DNA of 24,753 bases from Actinomycetes bacterium (GCA_023460255.1 JAEWQZ010000145.1:1-24753), one strand, 5' to 3'. Counted from the stretch's first letter, positions 14,964 through 22,929 are shown. The notes: a model not told the origin generated them from the letters alone. Made by a program: numbers and translations.

Positions 14964-15953
14964 TCAGGCCAGCGAGATCGTCCGCCCGGTCTGCGCAGCC
15001 TCGAGTGCGGCCTCGGCGACCCGCACGGTGGCCATGCCCTGCTCCATCGTGACGATGTCCGCCTCCTTGCCGAGCACCGCGTCGCGGAACGCCTCGTGCT
15101 CGGTGCGCAGCGGCTCGGGCTTGGCGATCGCGAACCGGGTGACGTCGCCCTCGGTCACGCCGCGGAACCCGGCGAGGGACTCCCACGTCGTCCTCACGGT
15201 GCCGTTGGCGTAGAACGTCAGGTCGGCGGTGAGGGTGTCGGCGACGAACGCGCCGCGCTCGCCCGTGACGATCGTCACGCGCTCCTTCATCGGCGACAGC
15301 CAGTTCACCAGGTGGCTCGTCACGGTGCCGTCGGCAAGCTTGCCGACGATCGCGACGAGGTCCTCGTGCTCGCGGCCGCTCTTCACGGCCGTCTGCGCGG
15401 CCACGGAGACGAACGGCGACTGGGTCACCCAGGCGGTCAGGTCGATGTCGTGCGTCGCGAGGTCCTTGACGACGCCGACGTCGGCGATCCGGGCCGGGAA
15501 GGGGCCCTGGCGCCGGGTGATCACCTGGTAGACGTCGCCGAGCTCGCCGGCGGCCAGCCGCGCCCGCAGGCTCTGCAGAGCCGGGTTGTAGCGCTCGATG
15601 TGCCCGACGGCGCCCACGAGGCCGCGGTCGGCGAAGGCCTGCGCCATGCGACGCGCGGACTCCTCGGTCGGCGCGAGCGGCTTCTCCACCATCGCGTGGA
15701 TGCCGGCCTCGGCCAGGGCCAGGGCCGTCTCCTCGTGGAAGACCGTCGGCGCCGCCACCATCGCGTAGTCGATGCCGGCGTCGATGAGGTGCTGCACCGA
15801 GGTGCCGACCTCGAGCCCGCCTGCGACCTTGTGGGCGTCGCCGCCCGGGTCGGCCACGGCGACGAGCTGCACGCCCGGCAGGGACTTCAGGACGCGGGCG
15901 TGGTGACGCCCCATCATGCCGAGGCCGATGAGGCCCGCGCGGAGGTCGGCCAT
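14964..15953 (-). CDS. Gfo/Idh/MocA oxidoreductase, WbpB/WlbA-like UDP-GlcNAcA 3-dehydrogenase
   Basis: 329 residues, ATG at 15953 sharing one base with the aminotransferase stop (TGATG). The N-terminal Rossmann domain has Gly-Leu-Gly-Met-Met-Gly-Arg-His-His at 10-18 and the family Glu-Lys-Pro-Leu motif at 90-93 with Lys91. The substrate domain carries Gly-His-Ile-Glu-Arg-Tyr-Asn-Pro near 117-124 and Val-Val-Lys-Asp-Leu-x-x-His-Asp-Ile-Asp-Leu at 161-172. WbpB/WlbA oxidises C3 of UDP-GlcNAcA to the 3-keto sugar with NAD. Placement directly after a DegT aminotransferase and a hexapeptide acetyltransferase reproduces the WbpB/E/D set, the main reason for this assignment. Other Gfo/Idh sugar oxidoreductases cannot be excluded by motif alone. 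Confidence 0.8.
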   Translation of the reverse strand: MADLRAGLIGLGMMGRHHARVLKSLPGVQLVAVADPGGDAHKVAGGLEVGTSVQHLIDAGIDYAMVAAPTVFHEETALALAEAGIHAMVEKPLAPTEESARRMAQAFADRGLVGAVGHIERYNPALQSLRARLAAGELGDVYQVITRRQGPFPARIADVGVVKDLATHDIDLTAWVTQSPFVSVAAQTAVKSGREHEDLVAIVGKLADGTVTSHLVNWLSPMKERVTIVTGERGAFVADTLTADLTFYANGTVRTTWESLAGFRGVTEGDVTRFAIAKPEPLRTEHEAFRDAVLGKEADIVTMEQGMATVRVAEAALEAAQTGRTISLA

Positions 15954-17044
15954 CAGGCACCTGCCTTCGCGACGGCGTTGACGCCGGCGACGATGCGCTC
16001 GAGCTGCTCGTCGGTCAGGGCCGGGTAGACGGGCAGCGAGATGACCTCGGCGCACGCCTTCGCGGTCTCCGGCAGGTCGGCCTCGACGCCGAACGAGGGC
16101 AGCTCGTTGTTCGGGATCGGGTAGTACACGCCCGAGCCGACGCCGTGCTCCTCGGCGAGGGCCTTGGCGAAGGCGTCGCGGTCGCCGGACACCCGGATCG
16201 TGTACTGGTGCCACACGTGCGTCGCGCCGTCGGCCACCGCCGGGGTGACGACGCCCTCGAGGTTGGCGTTGAAGAACTCCGCGTTGGCCTGCCGCTTCGC
16301 GGTCCACGCGGGGAGCTTGCCCAGCTGCACGCGGCCGATCGCGGCGTGCACGTCGGTCATCCGGGCGTTGAAGCCCAGGACCTCGTTGGCGTACCGGCGC
16401 TCCATGCCCTGGTTGCGCAGCAGCTGCACCATGCGCACGACCTCCGGCGTCGCGCACGACACCATGCCGCCCTCGCCCGACGTCATGTTCTTCGTCGGGT
16501 ACAGGCTGAACATCGCGAACGTGCCGAAGCTGCCGACGGGCGCACCCTGCCAGGTGGCGCCGTGCGCCTGCGCGGCGTCCTCGAACAGCTGGATGCCCCG
16601 GCGCTGGGTGAGCTCGGTGAACGCCGTCATGTCGGCCGGCTGCCCGTAGAGGTGCACGGGCATGATCGCGGCGGTGCGCTCGGTGATCACGGCCTCCGCC
16701 GCGGCCGGGGACAGGTTGAACGTCACCGGGTCGATGTCGGCGAAGACCGGCGTCGCGCCCGTCAGTGCCACCGAGTTCGCCGTCGCGGCGAAGGTGAACG
16801 ACGGGACGATGACCTCGTCGCCGCGGCCGATGCCGGCGGCGAGCAGACCGAGGTGCAGGCCGGACGTGCCCGAGCTCACGGCCACGCAGGCGCGCCCGCC
16901 CACGAGCTGCTCGGCGAACTCCTTCTCGAAGGCGGCAACCTCCGGGCCCTGGGCGATCATGCCGCTGCGCAGGACGCGGTCGACGGCCTCGCGCTCCTCG
17001 TCGCCGATCACCGGCTTCGCGGCCGGGATCATCGGGTTGCTCAT
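15953..17044 (-). CDS. DegT/DnrJ/EryC1 sugar aminotransferase, WbpE/WlbC-like
   Basis: 363 residues. The ATG at 17044 overlaps the acetyltransferase stop by four bases (ATGA). The fold-type I PLP features are clear: the Ser-Ser-Gly-Thr-Ser-Gly-Leu cofactor loop at about 57-63, Asp156 in Glu-Asp-Ala-Ala-Gln-Ala-His for the pyridine nitrogen, and Schiff-base Lys185 in Pro-Thr-Lys-Asn-Met-Thr-x-Gly-Glu-Gly-Gly. In the WbpB/E/D pathway this enzyme transfers an amino group from glutamate to C3 of the UDP-3-keto-GlcNAcA made by the next gene product, giving UDP-GlcNAc3NA. The immediate neighbours support this. DegT enzymes also act at C4 in other pathways, so the position of amination is inferred from context. 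Confidence 0.85.
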   Translation of the reverse strand: MSNPMIPAAKPVIGDEEREAVDRVLRSGMIAQGPEVAAFEKEFAEQLVGGRACVAVSSGTSGLHLGLLAAGIGRGDEVIVPSFTFAATANSVALTGATPVFADIDPVTFNLSPAAAEAVITERTAAIMPVHLYGQPADMTAFTELTQRRGIQLFEDAAQAHGATWQGAPVGSFGTFAMFSLYPTKNMTSGEGGMVSCATPEVVRMVQLLRNQGMERRYANEVLGFNARMTDVHAAIGRVQLGKLPAWTAKRQANAEFFNANLEGVVTPAVADGATHVWHQYTIRVSGDRDAFAKALAEEHGVGSGVYYPIPNNELPSFGVEADLPETAKACAEVISLPVYPALTDEQLERIVAGVNAVAKAGA

Positions 17045-17661
17045 CTGGTCTCCTTCTCGCCGGGGCCGGGCGCGGTCAGCGCCAGCACCCCATCGGTCTC
17101 CTCGAACTGATCCCCCGTCTGGGGGCAGCGCCAGCGTCCGGCGCCGAGGTCCTCGAGCGGGACGCCCGCGCGCCCCACCCACTTGATGCGCCGCGCGGGC
17201 ACGCCCGCGACCAGCGCGAAGTCCGGCACGTCGCGCGTCACGACGGAGCCCGCCGCGACGGTGGCCCACCGGCCGATCGTCACGGGCGCGACGCACACCG
17301 AGCGCGCGCCGATCGAGGCGCCCTCGCGGATCGTCACCCCCGTCGGCTCCCAGTCGTGCGCGCTCTTCAGCGAGCCGTCGGGGTTGACCGCGCGCGGGAA
17401 CGTGTCGTTGGTCAGCACGACGGCGGGGCCGATGAACACGCCGTCCTCGAGGACGGCCGGCTCGTAGACGAGCGCGTAGTTCTGGACCTTGCAGGCGTCG
17501 CCCATCCGCACGCCGGTGCCGATGTACGCGCCGCGCCCGATGATGCAGTCCCGCCCGATGCGGGCGTCCTCCCGGACCTGTGCGAGGTGCCACACGGAGG
17601 AGCCGTCGCCGATCTCGGCCCTGGCGTCGACGTCAGCGGAATCGACGATGCGCACTGTCAA
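17041..17661 (-). CDS. Hexapeptide-repeat N-acetyltransferase, WbpD/WlbB-like
   Basis: 206 residues from a TTG start at 17661. GAGGGG at 17670-17675 sits seven bases upstream; a GTG at 17655 is the alternative but is spaced too far from it. Residues about 12-165 show left-handed beta-helix hexapeptides (Ile-Gly-Asp-Gly-Ser-x-Val, Ile-Gly-x-x-x-x-Ile, Val-Thr-Ile-Gly) and the catalytic-type loop with Asn-Asp-x-Phe-Pro-Arg. The C-terminal tail (Arg-Trp-Arg-Cys-Pro) follows the usual Val-Ala-Gly-Val-Pro-Ala-Arg end of the helix. The WbpD family uses acetyl-CoA to acetylate the 3-amino group of UDP-GlcNAc3NA uronate. It is first in the minus-strand operon, so it is probably transcribed from just upstream, divergently from rmlB. 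Confidence 0.8.
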   Translation of the reverse strand: MTVRIVDSADVDARAEIGDGSSVWHLAQVREDARIGRDCIIGRGAYIGTGVRMGDACKVQNYALVYEPAVLEDGVFIGPAVVLTNDTFPRAVNPDGSLKSAHDWEPTGVTIREGASIGARSVCVAPVTIGRWATVAAGSVVTRDVPDFALVAGVPARRIKWVGRAGVPLEDLGAGRWRCPQTGDQFEETDGVLALTAPGPGEKETR

Positions 17662-17710
17662 TGGAGAGCCCCTCGTGACGGGGGACGCGGCCGGGCGCCG
17701 GTCCCGGTTC

Positions 17711-17716
17711 AGCCTA
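17711..17716 (-). promoter_or_regulatory. Candidate -10 of the WbpD/E/B-like operon
   Basis: On the minus strand the hexamer reads TAGGCT, matching TANNNT, and would give a leader of about 45 bases that includes the GAGGGG ribosome-binding site. The -35 region is not convincing. Confidence 0.3.
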
Positions 17717-17866
17717 CAGAGAGCGGCGCAGAACGCCGTTGGGTCGAGGGTCCCGCGGGCACGGCGCGTCGTCCGGACCGCCCTCAGGGCGCTGCCGGGA
17801 GCCCTCGCCGGGCCGGGCGTCCAGGCCGGCGGGCGCGGACGCGCCTGATGCGCGGTGCGGACCGTG

Positions 17867-17872
17867 GATAGT
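17867..17872 (+). promoter_or_regulatory. Candidate -10 of rmlB, possibly leaderless
   Basis: GATAGT ends nine bases before the rmlB ATG at 17882, and no ribosome-binding site is visible. If used, transcription would begin at or next to the start codon. Confidence 0.3.
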
Positions 17873-17881
17873 CTCGTCGCC

Positions 17882-18877
17882 ATGCGGATCCTGGTCACCG
17901 GCGGTGCGGGCTTCATCGGCGCGAACTTCGTCCACCAGACGGTGCGTGAGCGGCCCGACGTCGCCGTGACGGTCCTCGACGCGCTCACCTACGCGGCCCG
18001 GGAGGACACCCTCGCCCCGGTCGCCGACGCCATCACGTTCGTGCGCGGCGACGTGGCCGACGCGGCCGTCGTGGACGGCCTCGTGGCCGCCAGCGACCTC
18101 GTCGTGCACTTCGCCGCCGAGTCCCACAACGACAACTCCCTGGCGGACCCGTCACCCTTCGTGCGGACGAACGTCGTCGGCACGTACACGCTGCTCGAGG
18201 CGGTGCGCCGGCACGGCGTCCGCTACCACCACATCTCCACGGACGAGGTCTACGGCGACCTCGAGCTCGACGACCCCGCGAAGTTCACGCCGAGCACCCC
18301 GTACAACCCGTCGAGCCCCTACTCCTCGACGAAGGCCGCCAGCGACCTGCTCGTGCGCGCGTGGGTCCGCTCGTTCGGTGTGCAGGCCACGATCTCGAAC
18401 TGCTCGAACAACTACGGCCCGTACCAGCACGTGGAGAAGTTCATCCCGCGCCAGGTCACCAACGTCCTGTCCGGCGTGCGGCCGAAGCTGTACGGCACGG
18501 GCGCCAACGTGCGGGACTGGATCCACGTCGAGGACCACAACGCGGCGGTCTGGACGATCATCGAGAAGGGGCGCGTCGGCGAGACGTACCTCATCGGCGC
18601 CGACGGCGAGCAGAGCAACCGGGACGTCGTCGAGACGATCCTCGAGCTGATGGGCCGCCCGCGTGACGCGTACGACCTCGTCAGCGACCGGCCCGGGCAC
18701 GACCTGCGGTACGCGATCGACGCCTCGAGGCTGCGGGACGAGCTGGGCTGGAGTCCGCGCTACGCGAGCTTCCGCGACGGGCTGGCGGCGACCATCGAGT
18801 GGTACCGCGCGAACGAGGACTGGTGGCGCCCGCTCAAGGACGCCACGGAGGCGCGGTACGCCGAGCTCGGTCGCTGA
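17882..18877 (+). CDS. rmlB: dTDP-glucose 4,6-dehydratase
   Basis: 331 residues from the ATG at 17882; a GTG 27 bases upstream in frame would extend beyond the normal N terminus. Extended SDR features: Gly-Gly-Ala-Gly-Phe-Ile-Gly near 8-14 for NAD, Thr120-Asp121-Glu122 in Ser-Thr-Asp-Glu-Val-Tyr-Gly, and catalytic Tyr147 and Lys151 in Tyr-Ser-Ser-Thr-Lys. Also present are Asn-Asn-Tyr-Gly-Pro-Tyr-Gln and Arg-Asp-Trp-Ile-His-Val-Glu-Asp-His, all diagnostic of RmlB. It converts dTDP-glucose to dTDP-4-keto-6-deoxyglucose in the cytoplasm, step two of dTDP-L-rhamnose synthesis. It is divergent from the wbpD-like operon and convergent with rmlC, with a large hairpin between. Confidence 0.95.
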   Translation: MRILVTGGAGFIGANFVHQTVRERPDVAVTVLDALTYAAREDTLAPVADAITFVRGDVADAAVVDGLVAASDLVVHFAAESHNDNSLADPSPFVRTNVVGTYTLLEAVRRHGVRYHHISTDEVYGDLELDDPAKFTPSTPYNPSSPYSSTKAASDLLVRAWVRSFGVQATISNCSNNYGPYQHVEKFIPRQVTNVLSGVRPKLYGTGANVRDWIHVEDHNAAVWTIIEKGRVGETYLIGADGEQSNRDVVETILELMGRPRDAYDLVSDRPGHDLRYAIDASRLRDELGWSPRYASFRDGLAATIEWYRANEDWWRPLKDATEARYAELGR

Positions 18878-18878
18878 C

Positions 18879-18927
18879 GATCGACCGAGGTTCCGGTCGC
18901 GGAGAGCGACCCAGACCTCGGTGGATC
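18879..18927. terminator. Two-tier hairpin between convergent rmlB and rmlC
   Basis: The outer stem is 13 bp with one mismatch (18879-18891 with 18915-18927). The inner stem is GGTCGC at 18895-18900 with GCGACC at 18906-18911, loop GGAGA. It fills almost the whole 55-base gap and probably terminates both genes. Confidence 0.65.
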
Positions 18928-18932
18928 GGGCG

Positions 18933-19565
18933 TCAGGGGGTCCCGGCGGCGGCGCGCAGCCCGGCCAGGTGCGCCTCGACGTCGGCCATCCGGGGCAGCA
19001 GGCCCGCGGCCGTGGCCTCGGCCAGGGTCGGCGCCGCGGCGTCCTTGTCGGACAGCACGGGCGTGAGCGGCTGCCCGTCACGGCCCGTGGTCGGCCATGC
19101 GACACCGATGGCGGGGTCCAGCGGGTGCACCCCGTGCTCGCGCTGCGGCGCGTACCCGGTCGAGCAGAGGTACGCCACGGTCGAGCCGTCCGCCAGGGAC
19201 ATGAACGCGTGCCCCAGCCCCTCGCCCAGGTAGACGGCGCGGCGGTCGGCGTCGTCGAGCAGGACGGCGTCCCAGGTGCCGAAGGTCGGCGAGCCGGTGC
19301 GCAGGTCGACGACGACGTCGAGCACCGCACCGTGCGGGCACGTCACGTACTTCGCCTGCCCCGGGGGGACGTCGGAGAAGTGCACGCCGCGCACGACGCC
19401 CGCCGCGGAGACGGAGAGGTTTGCCTGCGCCAGGGTGAGCGGGTGCCCGGTGAGCTCGGCGAGCGTCTCGGCCTTGAACCACTCGAGGAAGACGCCGCGC
19501 GGGTCGCCGTGCTGGCGGGGCGTGAGCTCCCAGGCGCCGGGGACGGCGAGCTCGCGGACCTGCAT
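18933..19565 (-). CDS. rmlC: dTDP-4-dehydrorhamnose 3,5-epimerase
   Basis: 210 residues from the ATG at 19565, with GAGGAG at 19570-19575 directly upstream. It is a cupin-fold epimerase. The family motif Gly-Val-Val-Arg-Gly-Val-His places the catalytic base at His62, the same number as in characterised RmlC. Val-Leu-Asp-Val-Val-Val-Asp-Leu-Arg, Gly-Leu-Gly-His-Ala-Phe and Asp-Pro-Ala-Ile-Gly-Val follow in the usual order. It inverts C3 and C5 of dTDP-4-keto-6-deoxyglucose to give dTDP-4-keto-L-rhamnose. The C-terminal 20 or so residues exceed the shortest family members and look helical. It is divergent from rmlD across a 124-base gap. Confidence 0.9.
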   Translation of the reverse strand: MQVRELAVPGAWELTPRQHGDPRGVFLEWFKAETLAELTGHPLTLAQANLSVSAAGVVRGVHFSDVPPGQAKYVTCPHGAVLDVVVDLRTGSPTFGTWDAVLLDDADRRAVYLGEGLGHAFMSLADGSTVAYLCSTGYAPQREHGVHPLDPAIGVAWPTTGRDGQPLTPVLSDKDAAAPTLAEATAAGLLPRMADVEAHLAGLRAAAGTP

Positions 19566-19689
19566 GGGGCTCCTCTGGTCTCTCGGGGAGGTGTCGGCAG
19601 GGTGCCTGGCCGCCACTCTACGGGGGCCCGGATACGCTGCCCGAGCCGACACCGGGACCGGGCCGGGGGGCGTGACGAGAGGGGCCGAC

Positions 19690-20532
19690 ATGCGCTGGCT
19701 GGTGACGGGGGCCCGCGGGATGCTGGGCACCGACGTGGTCGCGCGGCTCGCGGGCCGGGACGTGACGGCGGCCGGCTCGGCGGAGCTCGACGTCCGGGAC
19801 GCGGCGGCGGTGGACGCGGCGGTGGCGGGGCACGACGTCGTCGTGAACTGCGCCGCCTGGACGGCCGTCGACGACGCGGAGGACCGCGAGGCCGAGGCGT
19901 TCGCCCTCAACGCCGTGGCGCCCGCCACCCTGGCCGCCGCGGCGGTGCGCCACGGCGCACGCCTCGTGCACGTGTCCACGGACTACGTCTTCGACGGCGC
20001 CGCCCGGAGCCCGTACCCCGAGGACGCACCCCTCGCGCCCCGCTCGGCGTACGGGCGGACCAAGGCCGCGGGGGAGTGGGCCGTGCGCGCCGTGGCCCCG
20101 GACGCGCTGGTCGTCCGCACGGCGTGGCTGTACGGCGCCCACGGCGGCTGCTTCCCGCGGACGATCGCGCGGCTCGCCGCGGAGCGCGGCGGCGTGGACG
20201 TCGTGGACGACCAGGTGGGTCAGCCGACGTGGACGGCGGACGTGGCCGACCTGCTGGTGCGCCTCGTGGAGGTCGCAGCCCCCGCCGGGGCCTACCACGC
20301 GACGTCGTCCGGGCAGGTGACGTGGTTCGGCTTCGCGCGTGATGTGGTCGCCTCAGCCGGGCTGGACCCGGCACTCGTGCGGCCGACGACGAGCGCGGCC
20401 TTCGTCCGCCCAGCCGCCCGGCCCGCCTACTCGGTGCTCGGGCACGACCGGCTCGCCGCCGTCGGGCTGGCGCCGATCGCGGACTGGCGTGACCGGTGGG
20501 CCGCCGCCGCCGGGGACGTGCTCGCCGGCTGA
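19690..20532 (+). CDS. rmlD: dTDP-4-dehydrorhamnose reductase
   Basis: 280 residues from the ATG at 19690, with GAGAGGGG at 19677-19684. An SDR reductase: Gly-Ala-Arg-Gly-Met-Leu-Gly near 7-13 for NAD(P), Asn-Cys-Ala-Ala-Trp-Thr-Ala-Val-Asp, Ser-Thr-Asp-Tyr-Val-Phe-Asp-Gly, and catalytic Tyr121 and Lys125 in Tyr-Gly-Arg-Thr-Lys. It performs the last step, reducing dTDP-4-keto-L-rhamnose to dTDP-L-rhamnose. The upstream gap holds TACGCT (19633-19638), a weak -10 candidate. It is convergent with rmlA. Confidence 0.93.
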   Translation: MRWLVTGARGMLGTDVVARLAGRDVTAAGSAELDVRDAAAVDAAVAGHDVVVNCAAWTAVDDAEDREAEAFALNAVAPATLAAAAVRHGARLVHVSTDYVFDGAARSPYPEDAPLAPRSAYGRTKAAGEWAVRAVAPDALVVRTAWLYGAHGGCFPRTIARLAAERGGVDVVDDQVGQPTWTADVADLLVRLVEVAAPAGAYHATSSGQVTWFGFARDVVASAGLDPALVRPTTSAAFVRPAARPAYSVLGHDRLAAVGLAPIADWRDRWAAAAGDVLAG

Positions 20533-20580
20533 GACCGTGACGGGCACGGGGCGGACGGACCTGCGTTCCCGCGCGTCTGA

Positions 20581-20634
20581 CGAACAACGGTGCAGGTTCG
20601 CCCGGTCCGTCGCTCGCATCTGCACCGATGTTCG
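20581..20634. terminator. Long hairpin between convergent rmlD and rmlA
   Basis: 15-bp stem with a single mismatch (20581-20595 with 20620-20634) and a 24-base loop, followed by T-rich TTCGCGTTCTTGTG in the rmlD direction. GACGGACC (20553-20560) can instead pair with GGTCCGTC (20605-20612), so two structures compete. Confidence 0.55.
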
Positions 20635-20652
20635 CGTTCTTGTGCTGGGGTC

Positions 20653-21528
20653 TCAGCGGCCGTCGCGCTCGGCCAGCAGGTCCATGAGGTAGGCGCCGTA
20701 CCCGGACTTCATGATCGCCTCGGCGCGCACGCGCAGCTCGTCGTCGGAGAGGAACCCCATCCGCCAGGCGACCTCCTCCGGTGACCCGATCTTCTGGCCC
20801 TGCCGGTGCTCGATGGCCCGCACGTAGTCCGACGCGTCCAGCAGGGCCTCGAAGGTCCCGGTGTCCAGCCAGGCCGTGCCACGCGGCAGGATCTCCACCT
20901 GGAGCCGGCCCTGCTCGAGGTAGGTGCGGTTGACGTCGGTGATCTCGTACTCGCCCCGCGCGGACGGGCGCAGGTCCCGGGCGATCTCCACGACGTCGTT
21001 GTCGTAGAAGTACAGGCCCGGCACCGCGTAGCTGCTCTTGGGGTGCTCGGGCTTCTCCTCGAGCGACAGCGCGCGGCCGGCGTCGTCGAACTCCACGACG
21101 CCGTACGCCCGCGGCTCGGCGACGCGGTAGGCGAAGATCGCGCCGCCGTCGATCTGGCGGAACCGCGACAGGCGGGTGCCCAGGCCGGGCCCGTAGAAGA
21201 TGTTGTCGCCGAGGACGAGGGCGGCGTGGTCGGAGCCGATGAAGTCCGCGCCGAGCACGAACGCCTGGGCGAGGCCGTTCGGCTCCGCCTGCACCGTGTA
21301 GGACAGCGAGATGCCGAACTGCGAGCCGTCGCCGAGCAGCCGCCGGAACTGCTCCGCGTCGTGCGGGGTCGTGATGACCAGCACGTCCCGGATGCCGGCC
21401 AGGATGAGCGTCGACAGCGGGTAGTAGATCATCGGCTTGTCGTAGACCGGGACCAGCTGCTTGCTGACCCCCATCGTGATCGGGTGCAGGCGCGTGCCGG
21501 AGCCACCGGCCAGGATGATTCCTCGCAT
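20653..21528 (-). CDS. rmlA: Glucose-1-phosphate thymidylyltransferase
   Basis: 291 residues from the ATG at 21528. The N-terminal nucleotide-binding loop Leu-Ala-Gly-Gly-Ser-Gly-Thr-Arg-Leu is followed by Ser-Lys-Gln-Leu-Val-Pro-Val-Tyr-Asp-Lys-Pro-Met, Leu-Gly-Asp-Asn-Ile-Phe-Tyr-Gly, Glu-Glu-Lys-Pro and Trp-Leu-Asp-Thr-Gly-Thr, all signature RmlA stretches. It joins dTTP and glucose-1-phosphate into dTDP-glucose, the committed step of the rhamnose pathway, and is usually inhibited by dTDP-L-rhamnose. No clear ribosome-binding site is visible before the ATG. It is divergent from manA (159-base gap) and convergent with rmlD. Confidence 0.95.
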   Translation of the reverse strand: MRGIILAGGSGTRLHPITMGVSKQLVPVYDKPMIYYPLSTLILAGIRDVLVITTPHDAEQFRRLLGDGSQFGISLSYTVQAEPNGLAQAFVLGADFIGSDHAALVLGDNIFYGPGLGTRLSRFRQIDGGAIFAYRVAEPRAYGVVEFDDAGRALSLEEKPEHPKSSYAVPGLYFYDNDVVEIARDLRPSARGEYEITDVNRTYLEQGRLQVEILPRGTAWLDTGTFEALLDASDYVRAIEHRQGQKIGSPEEVAWRMGFLSDDELRVRAEAIMKSGYGAYLMDLLAERDGR

Positions 21529-21648
21529 GGTCGTCCAGTCTGGCCCACCCCGGCCCGCGCGACGACCGGCGCCCGGCACCCGGGATCGGCCGGGCCGTCC
21601 TACCCGGGGAGCGACCCGGGCCGTGGGCGACGGCGGCCGCCGGGTGGC

Positions 21649-21654
21649 TACGAT
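21649..21654 (+). promoter_or_regulatory. Candidate -10 of manA
   Basis: TACGAT in the context GGCTACGATCGAAC is a typical actinobacterial -10. It predicts a leader of roughly 27 bases containing GAGG before the GTG start. Confidence 0.4.
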
Positions 21655-21687
21655 CGAACGACCCCTCCGTCGACAGATGAGGACGTT

Positions 21688-22887
21688 GTGCTCCGGCTCT
21701 CCAACCCACGGCGCGAGTACCTCTGGGGCTCGCCGACCGCCATCTTCGACTTCATCGGGGAGCCCCCGACGGGGGAGCCGGCGGCGGAGCTGTGGCTCGG
21801 CGCGCACCCCACCGACCCGTCGGTGGTGGACTCGCCCGACGGACCGCAGCGCCTCGACGAGCTCATCGCCCGGGACGCCGAGGGGCAGCTCGGGCGGGAC
21901 GTCGTCGCCCGGTTCGGCAGGACGCTGCCCTACCTGCTCAAGGTCATCGCCGTGGAGCGGCCGGTCTCGCTCCAGGTGCACCCGTCGCTCGAGCGCGCGC
22001 GGGAGGGGTTCGCCGCGGAGGAGGCGGCGGGCGTCGACCTGTTCGACCGCCGCCGCAGCTACAAGGACCGCAACCACAAGCCGGAGCTCGTCCACGCGAT
22101 CTCCCGGGTCGAGGCGCTGTCCGGGTTCCGTGCCCCGCGGCGCGTCGTCGAGCTGCTCGCCGACCTCGACGCGCCGCTCGCCCAGGCGATCCACCGGGTG
22201 CTCCAGGGCGACCCCACGGCCCAGGGCATCCGGACGGCCTTCCGGCGTCTCCTCGAGCCCGACCTGCGCCCGGACGCGGCGGGCGTGGCCGAGGTCGTCG
22301 AGGCGTGCCGGCGACGGCTGGACGCGGGCGCGTCGCCGTCCCAGCGGGCGGACCGGACGGTGGTGCTGCTCGGCGAGGCGTACCCCGGGGACCCGGGGGT
22401 GGTGACCTCGCTGCTCCTCAACCCCGTGACGCTCGAGCCGGGGGAGGCGATGTTCGTCCCCGCCGGCGGCGTCCACGCCTACCTCCACGGCACGGCGGTG
22501 GAGGTCATGGCGAACTCGGACAACGTGCTGCGGGCCGGGCTGACGACCAAGCACATCGACATCCCCGAGCTGCTCGCCAACGTCGACTACGTGGCCGCGC
22601 CGCCCATCCGCATCGCCCCCGAGGTCTTCAACGGGGTCACGCGGGTGTTCTACGCCCCCGTCGACGACTTCGAGCTCTCGGTCACCACGGTCCCCGGGGA
22701 CGGTGCGCACCGCATGCCCGGACGAGGGCCGCGCATCGTGCTCTGCCTGGACGGGGACGTGACCCTCACGTGCGAGACCGACGAGAGCGCCCGGCTCGAG
22801 CGGGGGCAGTCGGTGTTCGTCCCGGCGTCGGACGGCGCGCTCAGCATCGACGGGCAGGGGCGTGTCGTGCAGGCCGACGTGCCCTGA
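21688..22887 (+). CDS. manA: Mannose-6-phosphate isomerase, class I
   Basis: 399 residues from the GTG at 21688, with GAGG at 21679-21682. No in-frame ATG is available nearby. The zinc ligands match the E. coli enzyme almost number for number: Gln96 and His98 in Ser-Leu-Gln-Val-His-Pro, Glu133 in Asn-His-Lys-Pro-Glu, and His263 in Gly-Gly-Val-His-Ala-Tyr. The active-site run with Asn-Ser-Asp-Asn-Val-Leu-Arg-Ala-Gly-Leu-Thr-x-Lys follows. It interconverts fructose-6-phosphate and mannose-6-phosphate, feeding GDP-mannose for mannosylated glycans. A manA-rml-whiB neighbourhood also occurs in mycobacteria. Confidence 0.95.
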   Translation: MLRLSNPRREYLWGSPTAIFDFIGEPPTGEPAAELWLGAHPTDPSVVDSPDGPQRLDELIARDAEGQLGRDVVARFGRTLPYLLKVIAVERPVSLQVHPSLERAREGFAAEEAAGVDLFDRRRSYKDRNHKPELVHAISRVEALSGFRAPRRVVELLADLDAPLAQAIHRVLQGDPTAQGIRTAFRRLLEPDLRPDAAGVAEVVEACRRRLDAGASPSQRADRTVVLLGEAYPGDPGVVTSLLLNPVTLEPGEAMFVPAGGVHAYLHGTAVEVMANSDNVLRAGLTTKHIDIPELLANVDYVAAPPIRIAPEVFNGVTRVFYAPVDDFELSVTTVPGDGAHRMPGRGPRIVLCLDGDVTLTCETDESARLERGQSVFVPASDGALSIDGQGRVVQADVP

Positions 22888-22912
22888 CCGTCCCCGCGGC
22901 TCCGTGACAGGC

Positions 22913-22929
22913 CGGACCGCTCGGGTCCG
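22913..22929. terminator. Hairpin between convergent manA and the TIGR03089 gene
   Basis: Perfect 6-bp stem CGGACC / GGTCCG with loop GCTCG, 26 bases after the manA stop. It lacks a T-tract. Just beyond it CGGTCAGTCCG is repeated in tandem (22945-22955, 22956-22966). Confidence 0.4.

Noticed and set aside
21461..21687. ATG at 21677 as an alternative manA start
   Set aside because: It is in a different frame from the conserved ManA sequence; the GTG at 21688 has a well-spaced GAGG and begins at the usual N terminus.
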